From Gallintestinimicrobium propionicum (GTDB lineage: Bacteria; Bacillota; Clostridia; Lachnospirales; Lachnospiraceae): a stretch of 64,000 nt of DNA. The notes beneath the pieces are model-generated. The model ran no database searches. It was not told where the DNA came from and saw only the letters and a program-made list of their open reading frames with translations. Shown here piece after piece: positions 26,742-35,920 of this stretch. Position 1 is the stretch's first letter. Each line of letters opens with the position of its first letter. A program made the position numbers and the translations under genes. The stretch spans positions 372,001 through 436,000 of the forward strand of contig NZ_JAOQJY010000001.1 in assembly GCF_025567525.1 (NCBI RefSeq). Reading direction: 5' to 3'.

Positions 26742-27752
26742 TCATTCCCACTCTGTATCGGAGATTTCTACTTTTTTATCCCGCAGCATCAAATCTGCCA
26801 CTGCTTCCTTTGCGGGCTTTCCGCCGAACAGCACCAGATTGACCTGCTCGATGATCGGCATCGATGTTTCGTACTTGTGTGCCAGACCCAGGGCTGCCTT
26901 TGCAGAATACACGCCCTCAACGACCATCTTGACTTCGTTCATGGCCTCTTCCATCGTGTATCCTTTTCCGATCAGGATGCCTGCGCGCCGGTTTCTCGAA
27001 TGCATGCTGGCACAGGTTACAATCAGGTCGCCGATTCCGCTCAGTCCAAAGAACGTCTCACGGCGTCCGCCCATCGCAGTGCCCAGGCGTGCAATTTCCG
27101 TGATACCTCGCGTAATCAGTGCAGCCTTGGTGTTATCACCGTATCCTAAGCCGTCTGCAACGCCAGCTGCCAGCGCAACGACGTTTTTGAGTGCTGCACC
27201 CAGCTCGATACCAAGCACATCCGGGCTTGTATACACGCGGAATACCGGGTTCATAAAAATGCTCTGGATTTTTTCCGCAATTTCTTTTTTCTTAGAACCG
27301 ACAACGATCGTCGTAGGGATTCCCTTGCCCACCTCTTCTGCATGGGATGGACCGGAAAGTACCGCCACCTCCGCCTGTGGAACCTCTTCTTCAATGATCT
27401 GAGAAAGCGTCATCAGCGTGTTTTCTTCCACGCCCTTTGCAACGTTTACGATGATCTGTCCCTGTGCTGCCACATCCTTTAACTGATGCGCCGTGCTTCT
27501 GGTAAACGGGGACGGAACTGCCAAAACGAGCAGATCCATACCCTCCACAGCAGCCTTTAAATCTGTCGTGAATACCACACTGTCATCCAGAATGACTCCC
27601 GGCAGCTTGGAGGTCTGTTCATGCTTTTCCTGCAGCATCGTAATCTCATCTGCAAGTGCGCTCCAGACCGTTACCTGATGTCCGTTATTTGTCAAAAGCC
27701 AGGTCAACGCAGTGCCCCAGCTGCCTGCACCGATCATACCGATTTTTGCCAT
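26742..27752 (-). CDS. gpsA: Glycerol-3-phosphate dehydrogenase [NAD(P)+]
   Basis: The protein has 336 residues and makes sn-glycerol-3-phosphate for phospholipids. The Rossmann start IGMIGAGSWGTALTWLL, the VNVAKGVEENTL block, SGPSHAEEVGKG, the catalytic Lys region ELGAALKNVVALAAGVADGLG and FFGLSGIGDLIVTC are all typical. It is the last gene of the DUF512-der-plsY-gpsA series. Confidence 0.97.
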   Translation of the reverse strand: MAKIGMIGAGSWGTALTWLLTNNGHQVTVWSALADEITMLQEKHEQTSKLPGVILDDSVVFTTDLKAAVEGMDLLVLAVPSPFTRSTAHQLKDVAAQGQIIVNVAKGVEENTLMTLSQIIEEEVPQAEVAVLSGPSHAEEVGKGIPTTIVVGSKKKEIAEKIQSIFMNPVFRVYTSPDVLGIELGAALKNVVALAAGVADGLGYGDNTKAALITRGITEIARLGTAMGGRRETFFGLSGIGDLIVTCASMHSRNRRAGILIGKGYTMEEAMNEVKMVVEGVYSAKAALGLAHKYETSMPIIEQVNLVLFGGKPAKEAVADLMLRDKKVEISDTEWE

Positions 27753-27795
27753 AGTTATTTTACCATCCTACTCTAATTTATATCTGCTTTGTTTC

Positions 27796-28458
27796 TTAGT
27801 TCAGCGCTTCTTTATTTTTCTTAAAAAGATAGGTCTTGCGTTCTGTACCGGAAAGCAGACGTTTGATATTCTCCCGGTGCTTCCAATACGCCATTGCCGT
27901 CAGAAACGCCGCGATCACATACATCTCAATCCGGTGTTCGACCGGCATGGAAAACAGATCCATCTGTCCCATAATCACCATCTCGATCAGGAATCCTGCA
28001 TAAACCAACAGGGAACCGAGGGAAACATAATGCGTCAGCAGGAAGGTACCGAAAAACAGGATCACACCCATTGGGATAAATGCCGGATGGATCGCCAGGA
28101 TCAGGCCTGCTGTCGCAGCAATGCCCTTGCCGCCCTTAAAGCCTAAATAAAACGGATAGTCGTGTCCCAGAATCGCACCGAGTGCCGCATACATCGCAAG
28201 CAGATAATACATATCCTCATGTACACCGCCAGCAAACAACAAGCGCACTGCTGCGATTGCCAGGATACATTTTAAAATATCTCCTGCCAGTACGATCAGT
28301 CCTGCCTTTGTACCGAGCACGCGCAGCGTATTTGTCGTTCCCGCATTGCCGCTTCCGTAATTGCGGATATCGATTCCATGCAGCTTTCCATAAATATAGG
28401 CAGTCTGAAACAGACCGAACAGATAGCCGATGGCTACACAGACCAGACGTTCCATCAT
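27796..28458 (-). CDS. plsY: Acyl-phosphate:glycerol-3-phosphate acyltransferase
   Basis: The protein has 220 residues with about five membrane helices. PlsY transfers acyl groups from acyl-phosphate to glycerol-3-phosphate. The three family motifs are seen: YGSGNAGTTNTLR, GHDYPFYLGFKGGKGIA and the late KHRENIKRLLSGTE. The ATG overlaps the der stop codon (ATGA), and gpsA, which makes its substrate, follows 43 bases later. Confidence 0.96.
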   Translation of the reverse strand: MMERLVCVAIGYLFGLFQTAYIYGKLHGIDIRNYGSGNAGTTNTLRVLGTKAGLIVLAGDILKCILAIAAVRLLFAGGVHEDMYYLLAMYAALGAILGHDYPFYLGFKGGKGIAATAGLILAIHPAFIPMGVILFFGTFLLTHYVSLGSLLVYAGFLIEMVIMGQMDLFSMPVEHRIEMYVIAAFLTAMAYWKHRENIKRLLSGTERKTYLFKKNKEALN

Positions 28459-29792
28459 TCGTTATTCTCCTTCCTCTCTCTGATAATAAATTTCAGAGGT
28501 GTTCCGCGGAACCCAAACGCCTCGCGGATTTTATTTTCTATATATCTCGTATACGAGAAGTGCATCAGTTCTTTATCGTTGACGAAAATAACAAATGTCG
28601 GAGGCTTTACCGATACCTGCGTAATGTAATACAGCCGCAGGCGCTTTCCCTTGTCCGTCGGAGGCTGCTGCAATGCAACCGCTTCCGCCATAATTTCATT
28701 CAATACGCCCGTTGCAACCCTCAGCGCATGGTTCTCAATGACTGCATCAATCGTCTCAAACAGCTTGGGCAGACGCTGCCCGGTCAGTGCAGAAATGAAA
28801 ATAATCTCTGCATACGGCATAAAGGAAAGGGTGTTTCGGATCTTTTCCTGGAAACGATAAATCGTCTTATCATTTTTCTCGATGGCGTCCCACTTGTTGA
28901 CCGCAATGATCATGCCCTTGCCCCGCTCATGAGCAATTCCGGCAATCTTGGCATCCTGCTCGGTCACGCCTTCTTCCGCATCGATGACAAGCACGACGAC
29001 ATCGGCGCGCTCTACCGCGCTGACGGTGCGGACGATCATATAGCGCTCCAGCTCTTCTTTAATTTTATTTTTGCGTCGAAGACCTGCCGTATCAATGAAG
29101 ATGTACTCTTTTCCGTTATGCACTACCTCGGTATCCACCGCATCCCGCGTTGTACCTGCAATATTGGAAACGATCACCCGGTTTTCACCAATCAAGCGGT
29201 TAATAATGGACGATTTGCCGACATTCGGTTTTCCGACAATCGCAATTTTCGGACGATCATCCTCCTCTTCCATCTCTGCATCTTCAGGGAAATGACGTAC
29301 AACTTCGTCCAGCATATCGCCGATCCCCATCCGGTTTGCCGCAGAGATCGGCCACGGATCACCGATTCCCAAATTATAAAACTCATAGACATCCGCCATG
29401 TATTTCTGGAAGCTGTCTACTTTGTTGACTACCAAAACCACCGGCTTGTGGGAACGGCGCAGCATATCCGCTACCTTGGAATCTGCATCCACCAATCCCT
29501 GCTTGACATCTACCATAAACAGAATCACGTCCGCCGTGTCGATGGCGATCTGTGCCTGCTCCCGCATCTGGGACAAAATGATGTCCCCGGAATCCGGCTC
29601 GATACCGCCGGTATCAATCAGGGTAAAATTTTTATCCAACCACGAAATGTCCGCATAAATACGGTCTCTTGTAATGCCCGGTGTATCCTTTACGATGGAG
29701 ATCATCTCTCCCGCCAGTGCGTTGAACAGTGTCGATTTTCCGACATTGGGTCTGCCAACTACTGCAACGATTGGCTTTCTTTTTCTTGCCAT
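28455..29792 (-). CDS. der: Ribosome biogenesis GTPase Der
   Basis: The protein has 445 residues from the ATG at 29792, which follows AAAGGAG. Der (EngA) assists 50S subunit assembly. Two tandem G domains are seen: GRPNVGKSTLFN and DTGGIEP with NKVD, then GKPNVGKSSIIN and DTAGLRRKNKI with NKWD. A KH-like domain ends the protein (RLRLYYITQVSVKPPTFVIFVN). It overlaps plsY by four bases. Confidence 0.98.
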   Translation of the reverse strand: MARKRKPIVAVVGRPNVGKSTLFNALAGEMISIVKDTPGITRDRIYADISWLDKNFTLIDTGGIEPDSGDIILSQMREQAQIAIDTADVILFMVDVKQGLVDADSKVADMLRRSHKPVVLVVNKVDSFQKYMADVYEFYNLGIGDPWPISAANRMGIGDMLDEVVRHFPEDAEMEEEDDRPKIAIVGKPNVGKSSIINRLIGENRVIVSNIAGTTRDAVDTEVVHNGKEYIFIDTAGLRRKNKIKEELERYMIVRTVSAVERADVVVLVIDAEEGVTEQDAKIAGIAHERGKGMIIAVNKWDAIEKNDKTIYRFQEKIRNTLSFMPYAEIIFISALTGQRLPKLFETIDAVIENHALRVATGVLNEIMAEAVALQQPPTDKGKRLRLYYITQVSVKPPTFVIFVNDKELMHFSYTRYIENKIREAFGFRGTPLKFIIRERKENNE

Positions 29793-29891
29793 ATATGCTC
29801 CTTTCCTTATAACGGACAACATTTCTCCCGCCTGTCCTTTGGCAATGCGCTGATTTTTCTAAACTGCACAGCTGCAATTTCCGGACTGGGG

Positions 29892-31232
29892 TTAAAATTC
29901 GCCCAGCAAACTTTCCGTAAAATCATATCCGCTTGATTTTACAATATTCACGGGTACTTGTAAAGCGCTGGAAATATCCTCAACCGTATAGTCGTCCAAC
30001 AGCACCCTTTCGCCGCTTCGAAGGACGTTGATCGGCAACAGCAGCTCTTCGCCCAGATGCTCGCCCTTTAACTGCGCCATGATATCCTGTCCGGTTAAAA
30101 GCCCTGTTACCGTAATCCGTTCCCCAAAAAAGTCGTTGCGGATCGGATGCACATGGACGCAGAGCCCCGGAAATTCTTCCTCCATCCGTCTCGCCATCCG
30201 TTCGATATAGGGTGCGACAATTCTGCCGGTTACTGTAGAAATTTCCCGCTTTCTGTGATTCCAGCGCTCCATCGCGCCGCTTTTTCGAAGCTGCCGCAGG
30301 GAATCTTCAAATTCCTCCAGCAAAAGTCGTATCATGCCGACACCGTTTTCCAGCTGCAGATACCCGTCGTAGTTATCCTCGTCCGGAATCTCCTCTTCCG
30401 CCAGGATATACCATTCGTCGCTGGCATGGATAAAATGCAGACCGTACTCGGGAAAAAGCTTTTCCTGCCATTTGTGGATCGTCGCAAGCACCTGCTGCGC
30501 TTCTTCTTTTGTAAAGGGCTCCAGAGGATACAGCCCCTCCCGGTATTTCGACAGTCCAACCGGCACAACCGACACGCTGCGCAGATGCGGCAAATATTTC
30601 GACATGTCGGAAATACTGCGTTCCAGCTCTGCACCGTCGTTGACTCCCTTACATAAAACGATCTGGCCGTTCATCTCGATGCCCGCCTCGTAAAAGCGAT
30701 CGACCTTTTTGAGCGCGTCGCCTGCAAAACGGTTGTGCAGCATCATGCAGCGCAGCTCCGGATTTGTGGTCTGAAAGGAAATATTGATCGGAGACATATG
30801 ATATTTGATCACACGTTCCACATCCTTGTCAGACATGTTTGTCAGCGTCACATAGTTGCCCTGCAAAAAGGAAAGACGCGAATCGTCGTCTTTAAAATAC
30901 AGTGTTTCCCTCATTCCCTTCGGCATCTGGTCGATGAAACAGAAAATACATTTGTTGCTGCAGGAACGGTAATCGTCCATCAGTCCGTTTTCAAACTCGA
31001 CCCCCAGATCCTCCGCGTAATCCTTATCGATCTCCAACAGCCATTCTTCCCCGGACGGCTTGGCGATCAGCACCTCCACATACTCTTCCTCGATCATATA
31101 TTGATAATCAAAAATATCTTCTACCGTTTCACCGTTGATCTCCAGCAGGCGATCTCCGGGTTCTATCCCCATCTCCTCTGCGATGCTGTCCGGTTTTACA
31201 GTTTTAATCAAATGCCCTTTTTGCTTCTTCAT
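29892..31232 (-). CDS. PDZ / radical SAM-like DUF512 protein
   Basis: The protein has 446 residues. A PDZ-like start (IKTVKPDSIAEEMGIEPGDRLLEINGE) is followed by a cysteine motif CSNKCIFCF, as in radical SAM iron-sulfur proteins, and by the DUF512 domain in the C-terminal half (VRLLR-type VVPVGLSKYREGLYPLEPFT, then TGRIVAPYIERM). The family is common in Clostridia and has no proven function. It lies 100 bases upstream of der in the same direction, a conserved neighbourhood. Confidence 0.93.
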   Translation of the reverse strand: MKKQKGHLIKTVKPDSIAEEMGIEPGDRLLEINGETVEDIFDYQYMIEEEYVEVLIAKPSGEEWLLEIDKDYAEDLGVEFENGLMDDYRSCSNKCIFCFIDQMPKGMRETLYFKDDDSRLSFLQGNYVTLTNMSDKDVERVIKYHMSPINISFQTTNPELRCMMLHNRFAGDALKKVDRFYEAGIEMNGQIVLCKGVNDGAELERSISDMSKYLPHLRSVSVVPVGLSKYREGLYPLEPFTKEEAQQVLATIHKWQEKLFPEYGLHFIHASDEWYILAEEEIPDEDNYDGYLQLENGVGMIRLLLEEFEDSLRQLRKSGAMERWNHRKREISTVTGRIVAPYIERMARRMEEEFPGLCVHVHPIRNDFFGERITVTGLLTGQDIMAQLKGEHLGEELLLPINVLRSGERVLLDDYTVEDISSALQVPVNIVKSSGYDFTESLLGEF

Positions 31233-31343
31233 GAACTATCCTACTCCTGCATGCTTTCTGATCGGAAATTCTTCTTTTTTTGAATCTAATTCCTGTACCT
31301 TCCTATTTTACTAGAAAAATCCCGCTCTGTCACGAGAAATTTC

Positions 31344-31372
31344 TTGACGCGCCAACAGGCGGATGATATAAA
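31344..31372 (+). promoter_or_regulatory. Promoter of prs
   Basis: TTGACG (31344-31349) and TATAAA (31367-31372) are 17 bases apart, about 58 bases before the start. Confidence 0.7.
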
Positions 31373-31429
31373 TGAAAGGTAAATGTACTGTCTGATGAAT
31401 TCCATCAGGATATAATGGAGGAAAATCAA

Positions 31430-32614
31430 ATGCCTAATTTACGCGAACTGGAAAATGCACTTCCCGTTGGCCCTCTGAAAATCATTGCGTTAAACTCCGC
31501 AGAGAAGCTCGGCAGAAATGTCAATGATTATCTCGTAACATTCCGCAGAAATATGCGCAAGACCGTACATGACGATCCTGCATTCCGCGGCTATATCGAA
31601 AACAACTATCTGGTTGACGCCAGCTGCCCACGTTTCGGCAGTGGGGAAGGCAAGGGTGAACTACACGAATCCGTCCGCGGTACCGACCTCTATCTTCTGG
31701 TCGATGTCTGCAACCATAGCCTGACCTATTCTTTAAACGGCTATACCAACCATATGTCTCCCGATGACCATTATCAGGACTTAAAAAGAATGATTGCCGC
31801 CGTAGAAGGTAAGGCAAAGAGAATCAATGTCATTATGCCCTTCCTGTATGAAGGCCGTCAGCACAAAAGAAGCGGCCGTGAATCTTTGGACTGTGCCTAT
31901 GCACTGACAGAGCTCGCTGAAATGGGCGTTACCAACTTTATCACCTTCGATGCGCACGACCCCAGAGTACAGAACGCAACCCCTCTGTGCGGCTTCGATA
32001 ACTTTACCCCTCCGTATCAGTTCATGCGTGCCCTGCTCGACAACGTGCCGGATCTCATCATCGACAAGGATCATATGATGGTTATCAGCCCGGATGAAGG
32101 CGCACTCGACCGTACCACTTATTTTGCAAATGTGCTCGGCGTCAACATCGGTATGTTCTATAAGCGCCGCGATTACTCCGTAATCGTAAATGGCAAAAAT
32201 CCCATCGTTGCACATGAATTCTTAGGAGATAATATTGACGGCAAGGATATTGTGATCGTCGATGATATGATTTCCTCCGGCGGAAGTATGCTTGATACCG
32301 CCCGTCAGTTAAAGGAAATGAATGCAAGACGTGTATTCATCTGTACGACCTTCGGTCTGTTCACAGACGGCATGGCTGCATTCGATGAAGCCTATGAAAA
32401 GGGATGGTTCGACAAGGTAATCACCACCAACCTCACCTACCAGATTCCCGAGCTGCTCTCCCGCCCTTACTACATCGAAGCGGACATGAGCAAGTTCCTG
32501 GCATCAATCATCGACTTCATGAACCACGATGTTTCCATGTCCAACGTCCTGACTCCTACCGAGAAGATCCGTACAATTCTGGAAAAATACAACAAGCGCG
32601 AGTCTTATTTATAA
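31430..32614 (+). CDS. prs: Ribose-phosphate pyrophosphokinase
   Basis: The protein has 394 residues from the ATG at 31430, which follows TGGAGGA; an ATG at 31415 overlaps that site and is unlikely. It makes PRPP from ribose-5-phosphate and ATP. VIMPFLYEGRQHKRSGRESL is the ATP/ribose flag region, TFDAHDPRVQ the metal site and DIVIVDDMISSGGSMLDTA the PRPP-binding loop. It is longer than the 315 residues of classical Prs because of an N-terminal extension and loops, a form usual in Lachnospiraceae. Confidence 0.95.
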   Translation: MPNLRELENALPVGPLKIIALNSAEKLGRNVNDYLVTFRRNMRKTVHDDPAFRGYIENNYLVDASCPRFGSGEGKGELHESVRGTDLYLLVDVCNHSLTYSLNGYTNHMSPDDHYQDLKRMIAAVEGKAKRINVIMPFLYEGRQHKRSGRESLDCAYALTELAEMGVTNFITFDAHDPRVQNATPLCGFDNFTPPYQFMRALLDNVPDLIIDKDHMMVISPDEGALDRTTYFANVLGVNIGMFYKRRDYSVIVNGKNPIVAHEFLGDNIDGKDIVIVDDMISSGGSMLDTARQLKEMNARRVFICTTFGLFTDGMAAFDEAYEKGWFDKVITTNLTYQIPELLSRPYYIEADMSKFLASIIDFMNHDVSMSNVLTPTEKIRTILEKYNKRESYL

Positions 32615-32667
32615 ATTCCGTTATCAGACAGCTATACTGTCCGGTGTCTTTATAAAAGTGCAAAAAA

Positions 32668-32819
32668 GAATGTGCCTTGGCACATTCTCGTAGCGCGTTT
32701 TTATTTCATAGGATGCATTTTCCTATGAAATAAAAAGAGCGAACCACTGCAAGGTGCAGAATGGTTCGCTCTTTTTTGTTCATGACAATAGAATGCTCGC
32801 AGAGCGTGCATTCTATTGT
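32668..32819. terminator. Chain of four hairpins between prs and the GH172 gene
   Basis: Four hairpins follow each other: GAATGTGCC/GGCACATTC (32668-32687), TTTTTATTTCATAGGA with its complement (32698-32736), AAAAAGAGCGAACCA/TGGTTCGCTCTTTTT (32732-32777, best terminator for prs) and ACAATAGAATGC/GCATTCTATTGT (32785-32819). The last is one of several AATAGAATGC repeats in the window (also 35104 and 41784). Confidence 0.75.
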
Positions 32820-32853
32820 TTGCTGTCAACTACGTTCCAAAATCAGTCAGAGT

Positions 32854-33885
32854 TTACTTCATCACCATCTCTGCATCTGCAGGAAGCTCAAACGGCAGTT
32901 TTCCGGGCTTTTGCTGATACCAGAACGCCACAGAGGTATAATCATCGTATCTCGGTCCTGTCCAGCCAAGGTTGTCCATTGTCATCTTAAAACTCTTCGA
33001 AAAATAAACCGGATCTTTTACATGGAAGCGGTAAAGCAAAAAGCGCTGCTGCTGGTTGTAAAACTCTTCGTTATCGCCAAGGATCGCATATAATCCGGTA
33101 TACAATCCGGAGAAGGTCTGATATTTGTTCAAAATAATATCATTTCCGAACCCGTAAGATCCGCAGAAATAATCCTCCGTACCGGTATAATTCATGGAAG
33201 GGTATTTCGCACCATCAATATACATCTTGATCTCGCCTTCTACCCAGCAGGTGTTGTTGCCATTCATGCCGGAGGAAAAACATACACCGGCAAACATTCC
33301 GGGACCCTCAACGTTGTCCAGCACAGTATAGGAACGTCCTTTCTGCACCGGATGCTCCTGTCTGTAAACTGCATGGAAATATCCGCTGTCCTCCGGAATT
33401 TCCCCGTGCCAGCCGGAAATCATATAAAACAGCGTCTGCTTCTGCTCTCCTCTGTTTTCCATTGTAATTTTACAATGCTTGTAAAAAGGCATCTCCCAGT
33501 AGCTGTTATAGCCGCGTCCCGGTGCAGTCAGCATCGTCGCAGCATTCAATACAACATACTTTCCATCCCTGTCCTTGAAATTCTCATCATAAGCACATCC
33601 GAAAAATGCGGAAATCGGTGCTTCTACCGAAGGGAACTCCTCATTATCCCAATAGATTCTCATCACAAAGGAATGTCCCACATAGCCGGTAAACCAGATA
33701 TGCGTAATCATACCCGGTCCGTCGGTATCGCATAAAACAACCGTTTCTCCCGGCTCAATGTCGATACAAGGACGCAATTTTTCGCAGTCCTTTGCATGCG
33801 TGCCGCCTTCTCTGGTTCCTGTTGGATTCTCTGCGGAAAACCCAAAACTCTCTCTCTGCCTGATCTGAAAAAGTGATGTCTCCAT
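32854..33885 (-). CDS. GH172 (DUF2961) glycoside hydrolase
   Basis: The protein has 343 residues, without signal peptide. DUF2961 proteins are now GH172, which includes alpha-D-fructofuranosidase/difructose dianhydride enzymes and D-arabinofuranosidases. GPGMITHIWFTG at the start, GYNSYWEMPFYKHCKITMENRG in the middle, and WVEGEIKMYIDG and TGTEDYFCGSYGF are family blocks; the Glu in WVEGE and the Glu in TGTED are 21 residues apart, as the acid/base and nucleophile of the characterised enzyme. Substrate is open. It is single-gene and has no transporter beside it. Confidence 0.85.
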   Translation of the reverse strand: METSLFQIRQRESFGFSAENPTGTREGGTHAKDCEKLRPCIDIEPGETVVLCDTDGPGMITHIWFTGYVGHSFVMRIYWDNEEFPSVEAPISAFFGCAYDENFKDRDGKYVVLNAATMLTAPGRGYNSYWEMPFYKHCKITMENRGEQKQTLFYMISGWHGEIPEDSGYFHAVYRQEHPVQKGRSYTVLDNVEGPGMFAGVCFSSGMNGNNTCWVEGEIKMYIDGAKYPSMNYTGTEDYFCGSYGFGNDIILNKYQTFSGLYTGLYAILGDNEEFYNQQQRFLLYRFHVKDPVYFSKSFKMTMDNLGWTGPRYDDYTSVAFWYQQKPGKLPFELPADAEMVMK

Positions 33886-34107
33886 ATCAAAATCTCCCTT
33901 TCGCTGCTCTTTTGTATTCCTTTTCCGTTTTACAGCTTATGCTTATTATACCTGATTTGCTCTTATCTGAAAAGGGATAACTTGCATTTCAAAATCGGAA
34001 ATTTGCAGGAAAACAGCAAAATCTATCGTTTTAAAAAGGATACAGAAAACTCCTTTGCAAAACACCTCCGGACGAGTTATACTGAAAGAAAAACGGGAGT
34101 GTCATAC

Positions 34108-35109
34108 ATGGACCAGAATGAATCCAAAATGCAGATTGCAGTACTGATCGATTCAGAAAACGTCAGTTCCAGATATGCATCTATCATTTTTAATGAAATC
34201 GAAACCTACGGCTTTGCCACTTATCGCCGCATCTACGGTAACTGGACAAAAAATAACGGCTGGAGTGAAAATATTCTTCTGGAGAATTCCATCACACCGA
34301 TTCAGCAGTTTAACTATACCTCGGGCAAAAATTCTTCCGACATGACGATGGTCATCGACGCGATGGACATCCTCTATTCCGGCAATGTAGACGGTTTCTG
34401 TCTCGTCACCAGCGACAGCGATTTTACCCGGCTCGCCATGCGCCTGCGGGAAGCCAATATGTACGTGATTGGTATGGGAGAATCCAAAACCCCTGCTGCC
34501 CTCACAAAAGCGTGCAACAAATTCATCCATCTGAATCTGATTTTTGAAGCAAGTGTTACCCTTTCCGAAAGTCAGACCGCCGAACTGCATGAAGACTTTT
34601 CCTCCGACCGCAGCGTCAAAGCGAATGCAGTCACCCCGATCGCCGATATCGAAGAAGCCATCATTTCTGTCATCAACGATAATGAAAACAAAGGGAAACT
34701 CACCTATATGGGAGAAATCGGCAGCCGTTTAAACAGCAAATTCACCGATTTCGATGTCCGCAACTACGGATATACCAAGCTCTTAACATTTATTCAGGAC
34801 AAATGCGCCAAGCTCGAGCTGGTGAAAGAAAATTCCTCTTATTATGTGAAAGTCCGCGAAATAAACAATGTTTCCGAAATGCAGAAGGAAGTAACGGATC
34901 TCATTGAGAAAAGCGGCGGCAGTGTGGATAATCTCTCTGTCATCTACGACTGCCTGAAAAAGAAGCATCCGGACTTTGACCTAAAGGATTACGGCTACAG
35001 CCGCCTGTCCAGCTTCTTACGCAGCATGGGCAATATTTCCGTCCGTGGAAACGCTGTTACCCTAAAGGATGCAGCAAAGCAAAAGACTCGAAAAAAAACA
35101 AAACAATAG
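34108..35109 (+). CDS. NYN (LabA/PIN-like) ribonuclease domain protein with two OST-HTH/LOTUS domains
   Basis: The protein has 333 residues from the ATG at 34108, preceded by GGGAG. The N-terminal 145 residues are a NYN domain: VLIDSENVS with the first metal Asp, SSDMTMVIDAMDIL, and CLVTSDSDFTRLAMRLRE with the last Asp pair. Two winged-helix OST-HTH repeats follow at about 190-255 (LTYMGEIGSRLNSKFTDFDVRNYGYTKL) and 265-325 (VIYDCLKKKHPDFDLKDYGYSRL). The architecture suggests an RNA-binding RNase; bacterial targets are unknown. Confidence 0.9.
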   Translation: MDQNESKMQIAVLIDSENVSSRYASIIFNEIETYGFATYRRIYGNWTKNNGWSENILLENSITPIQQFNYTSGKNSSDMTMVIDAMDILYSGNVDGFCLVTSDSDFTRLAMRLREANMYVIGMGESKTPAALTKACNKFIHLNLIFEASVTLSESQTAELHEDFSSDRSVKANAVTPIADIEEAIISVINDNENKGKLTYMGEIGSRLNSKFTDFDVRNYGYTKLLTFIQDKCAKLELVKENSSYYVKVREINNVSEMQKEVTDLIEKSGGSVDNLSVIYDCLKKKHPDFDLKDYGYSRLSSFLRSMGNISVRGNAVTLKDAAKQKTRKKTKQ

Positions 35110-35144
35110 AATGCACGTTTCGCGGATCTTCTATTGTCATGACT

Positions 35145-35203
35145 AAAAACGTCCGGCAAAATGCCTTGGGAATTTTCCCATCTGCATTCTACCGGACGTT
35201 TTT
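35145..35203. terminator. Bidirectional terminator
   Basis: AAAAACGTCCGG (35145-35156) pairs with CCGGACGTTTTT (35192-35203), with a smaller TGGGAA/TTCCCA hairpin inside. It serves two converging genes. Confidence 0.88.
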
Positions 35204-35212
35204 CAGATCGTC

Positions 35213-35824
35213 TCAGGCTTCTTGAACGGATTCTGCGATCCGCTCTCTAATATAACTTTCCAGGAAATCCGCCGTCTTTTCAATCCCCATCCGGCTGCTG
35301 TTGATGCTCAGATCATAATTACGGGAATCTCCCCATTTTCCCTTTACGTAATAGTTGTGGTACATCTTACGCTGGCGATCCTGCTTTTCGATCATATTCT
35401 TCGCTTCTTTCTCCGTCAGGTTGTGAAGCTTCATAATACGTGCAGTCTTGACCGGAATATCACCCAGCACAAAAATCGTGATCAATCCCGGGGTTCCTGC
35501 AAGTTTTGTTTCCGAGCAGCGTCCTACAACGACAAAGGATTCTCCCTCATCTGCTTTTTTCTTCAGATACTCGAACTGCATCTGCGCGATATTTTCTTCT
35601 GCAGAGGTCGAATACTCCCTTACCCTTCTGGAAAACAGGATGTTTCTGGGCACTTCATCATAACGGTGCAGCGTTTTGGCGTCTACGTTTCTCTCCTGCG
35701 CAATAGATTCCAGAATATTGCTGTCGTACAAAGGCAGATCAAACCTTTTTGCCAGAGTCTCCGCAATCACATGACCGCCGCTTCCAAATTCCCGTCCTAC
35801 AGAAATAATCAGCTGTTTCTTCAT
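35213..35824 (-). CDS. Cytidylate kinase-like family protein
   Basis: The protein has 203 residues from the ATG at 35824 (GGAGGGG site). The P-loop-like start ISVGREFGSGGHVIAETLAKRF lacks the classical GKS Lys-Ser but fits the Cytidylate_kin2 family. VVVGRCSETKL and the Arg-rich KQDRQRKMYHNYYVKGKWGDSRNYDLSINS segment are also typical. The natural substrate of this family is not settled. Confidence 0.85.
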   Translation of the reverse strand: MKKQLIISVGREFGSGGHVIAETLAKRFDLPLYDSNILESIAQERNVDAKTLHRYDEVPRNILFSRRVREYSTSAEENIAQMQFEYLKKKADEGESFVVVGRCSETKLAGTPGLITIFVLGDIPVKTARIMKLHNLTEKEAKNMIEKQDRQRKMYHNYYVKGKWGDSRNYDLSINSSRMGIEKTADFLESYIRERIAESVQEA

Positions 35825-35920
35825 ACACATACCCCTCCGTTACCCCTTATATTTTTCGTTTCGGAGAATTCAGTTTTGCCGCAGGCAAAAAACTCCCTCC
35901 GGCAAAACAGGATTCTGCTT

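Noticed and set aside
28182..29936. Plus-strand open frame of 584 residues opposite der and plsY
   Set aside because: Both minus-strand genes are certain; the antisense frame is Arg/His-rich and without recognisable motifs.
32668..32819. CRISPR-like array of repeats
   Set aside because: The repeats are single palindromes of different sequence without regular spacers; no cas genes occur in the window.
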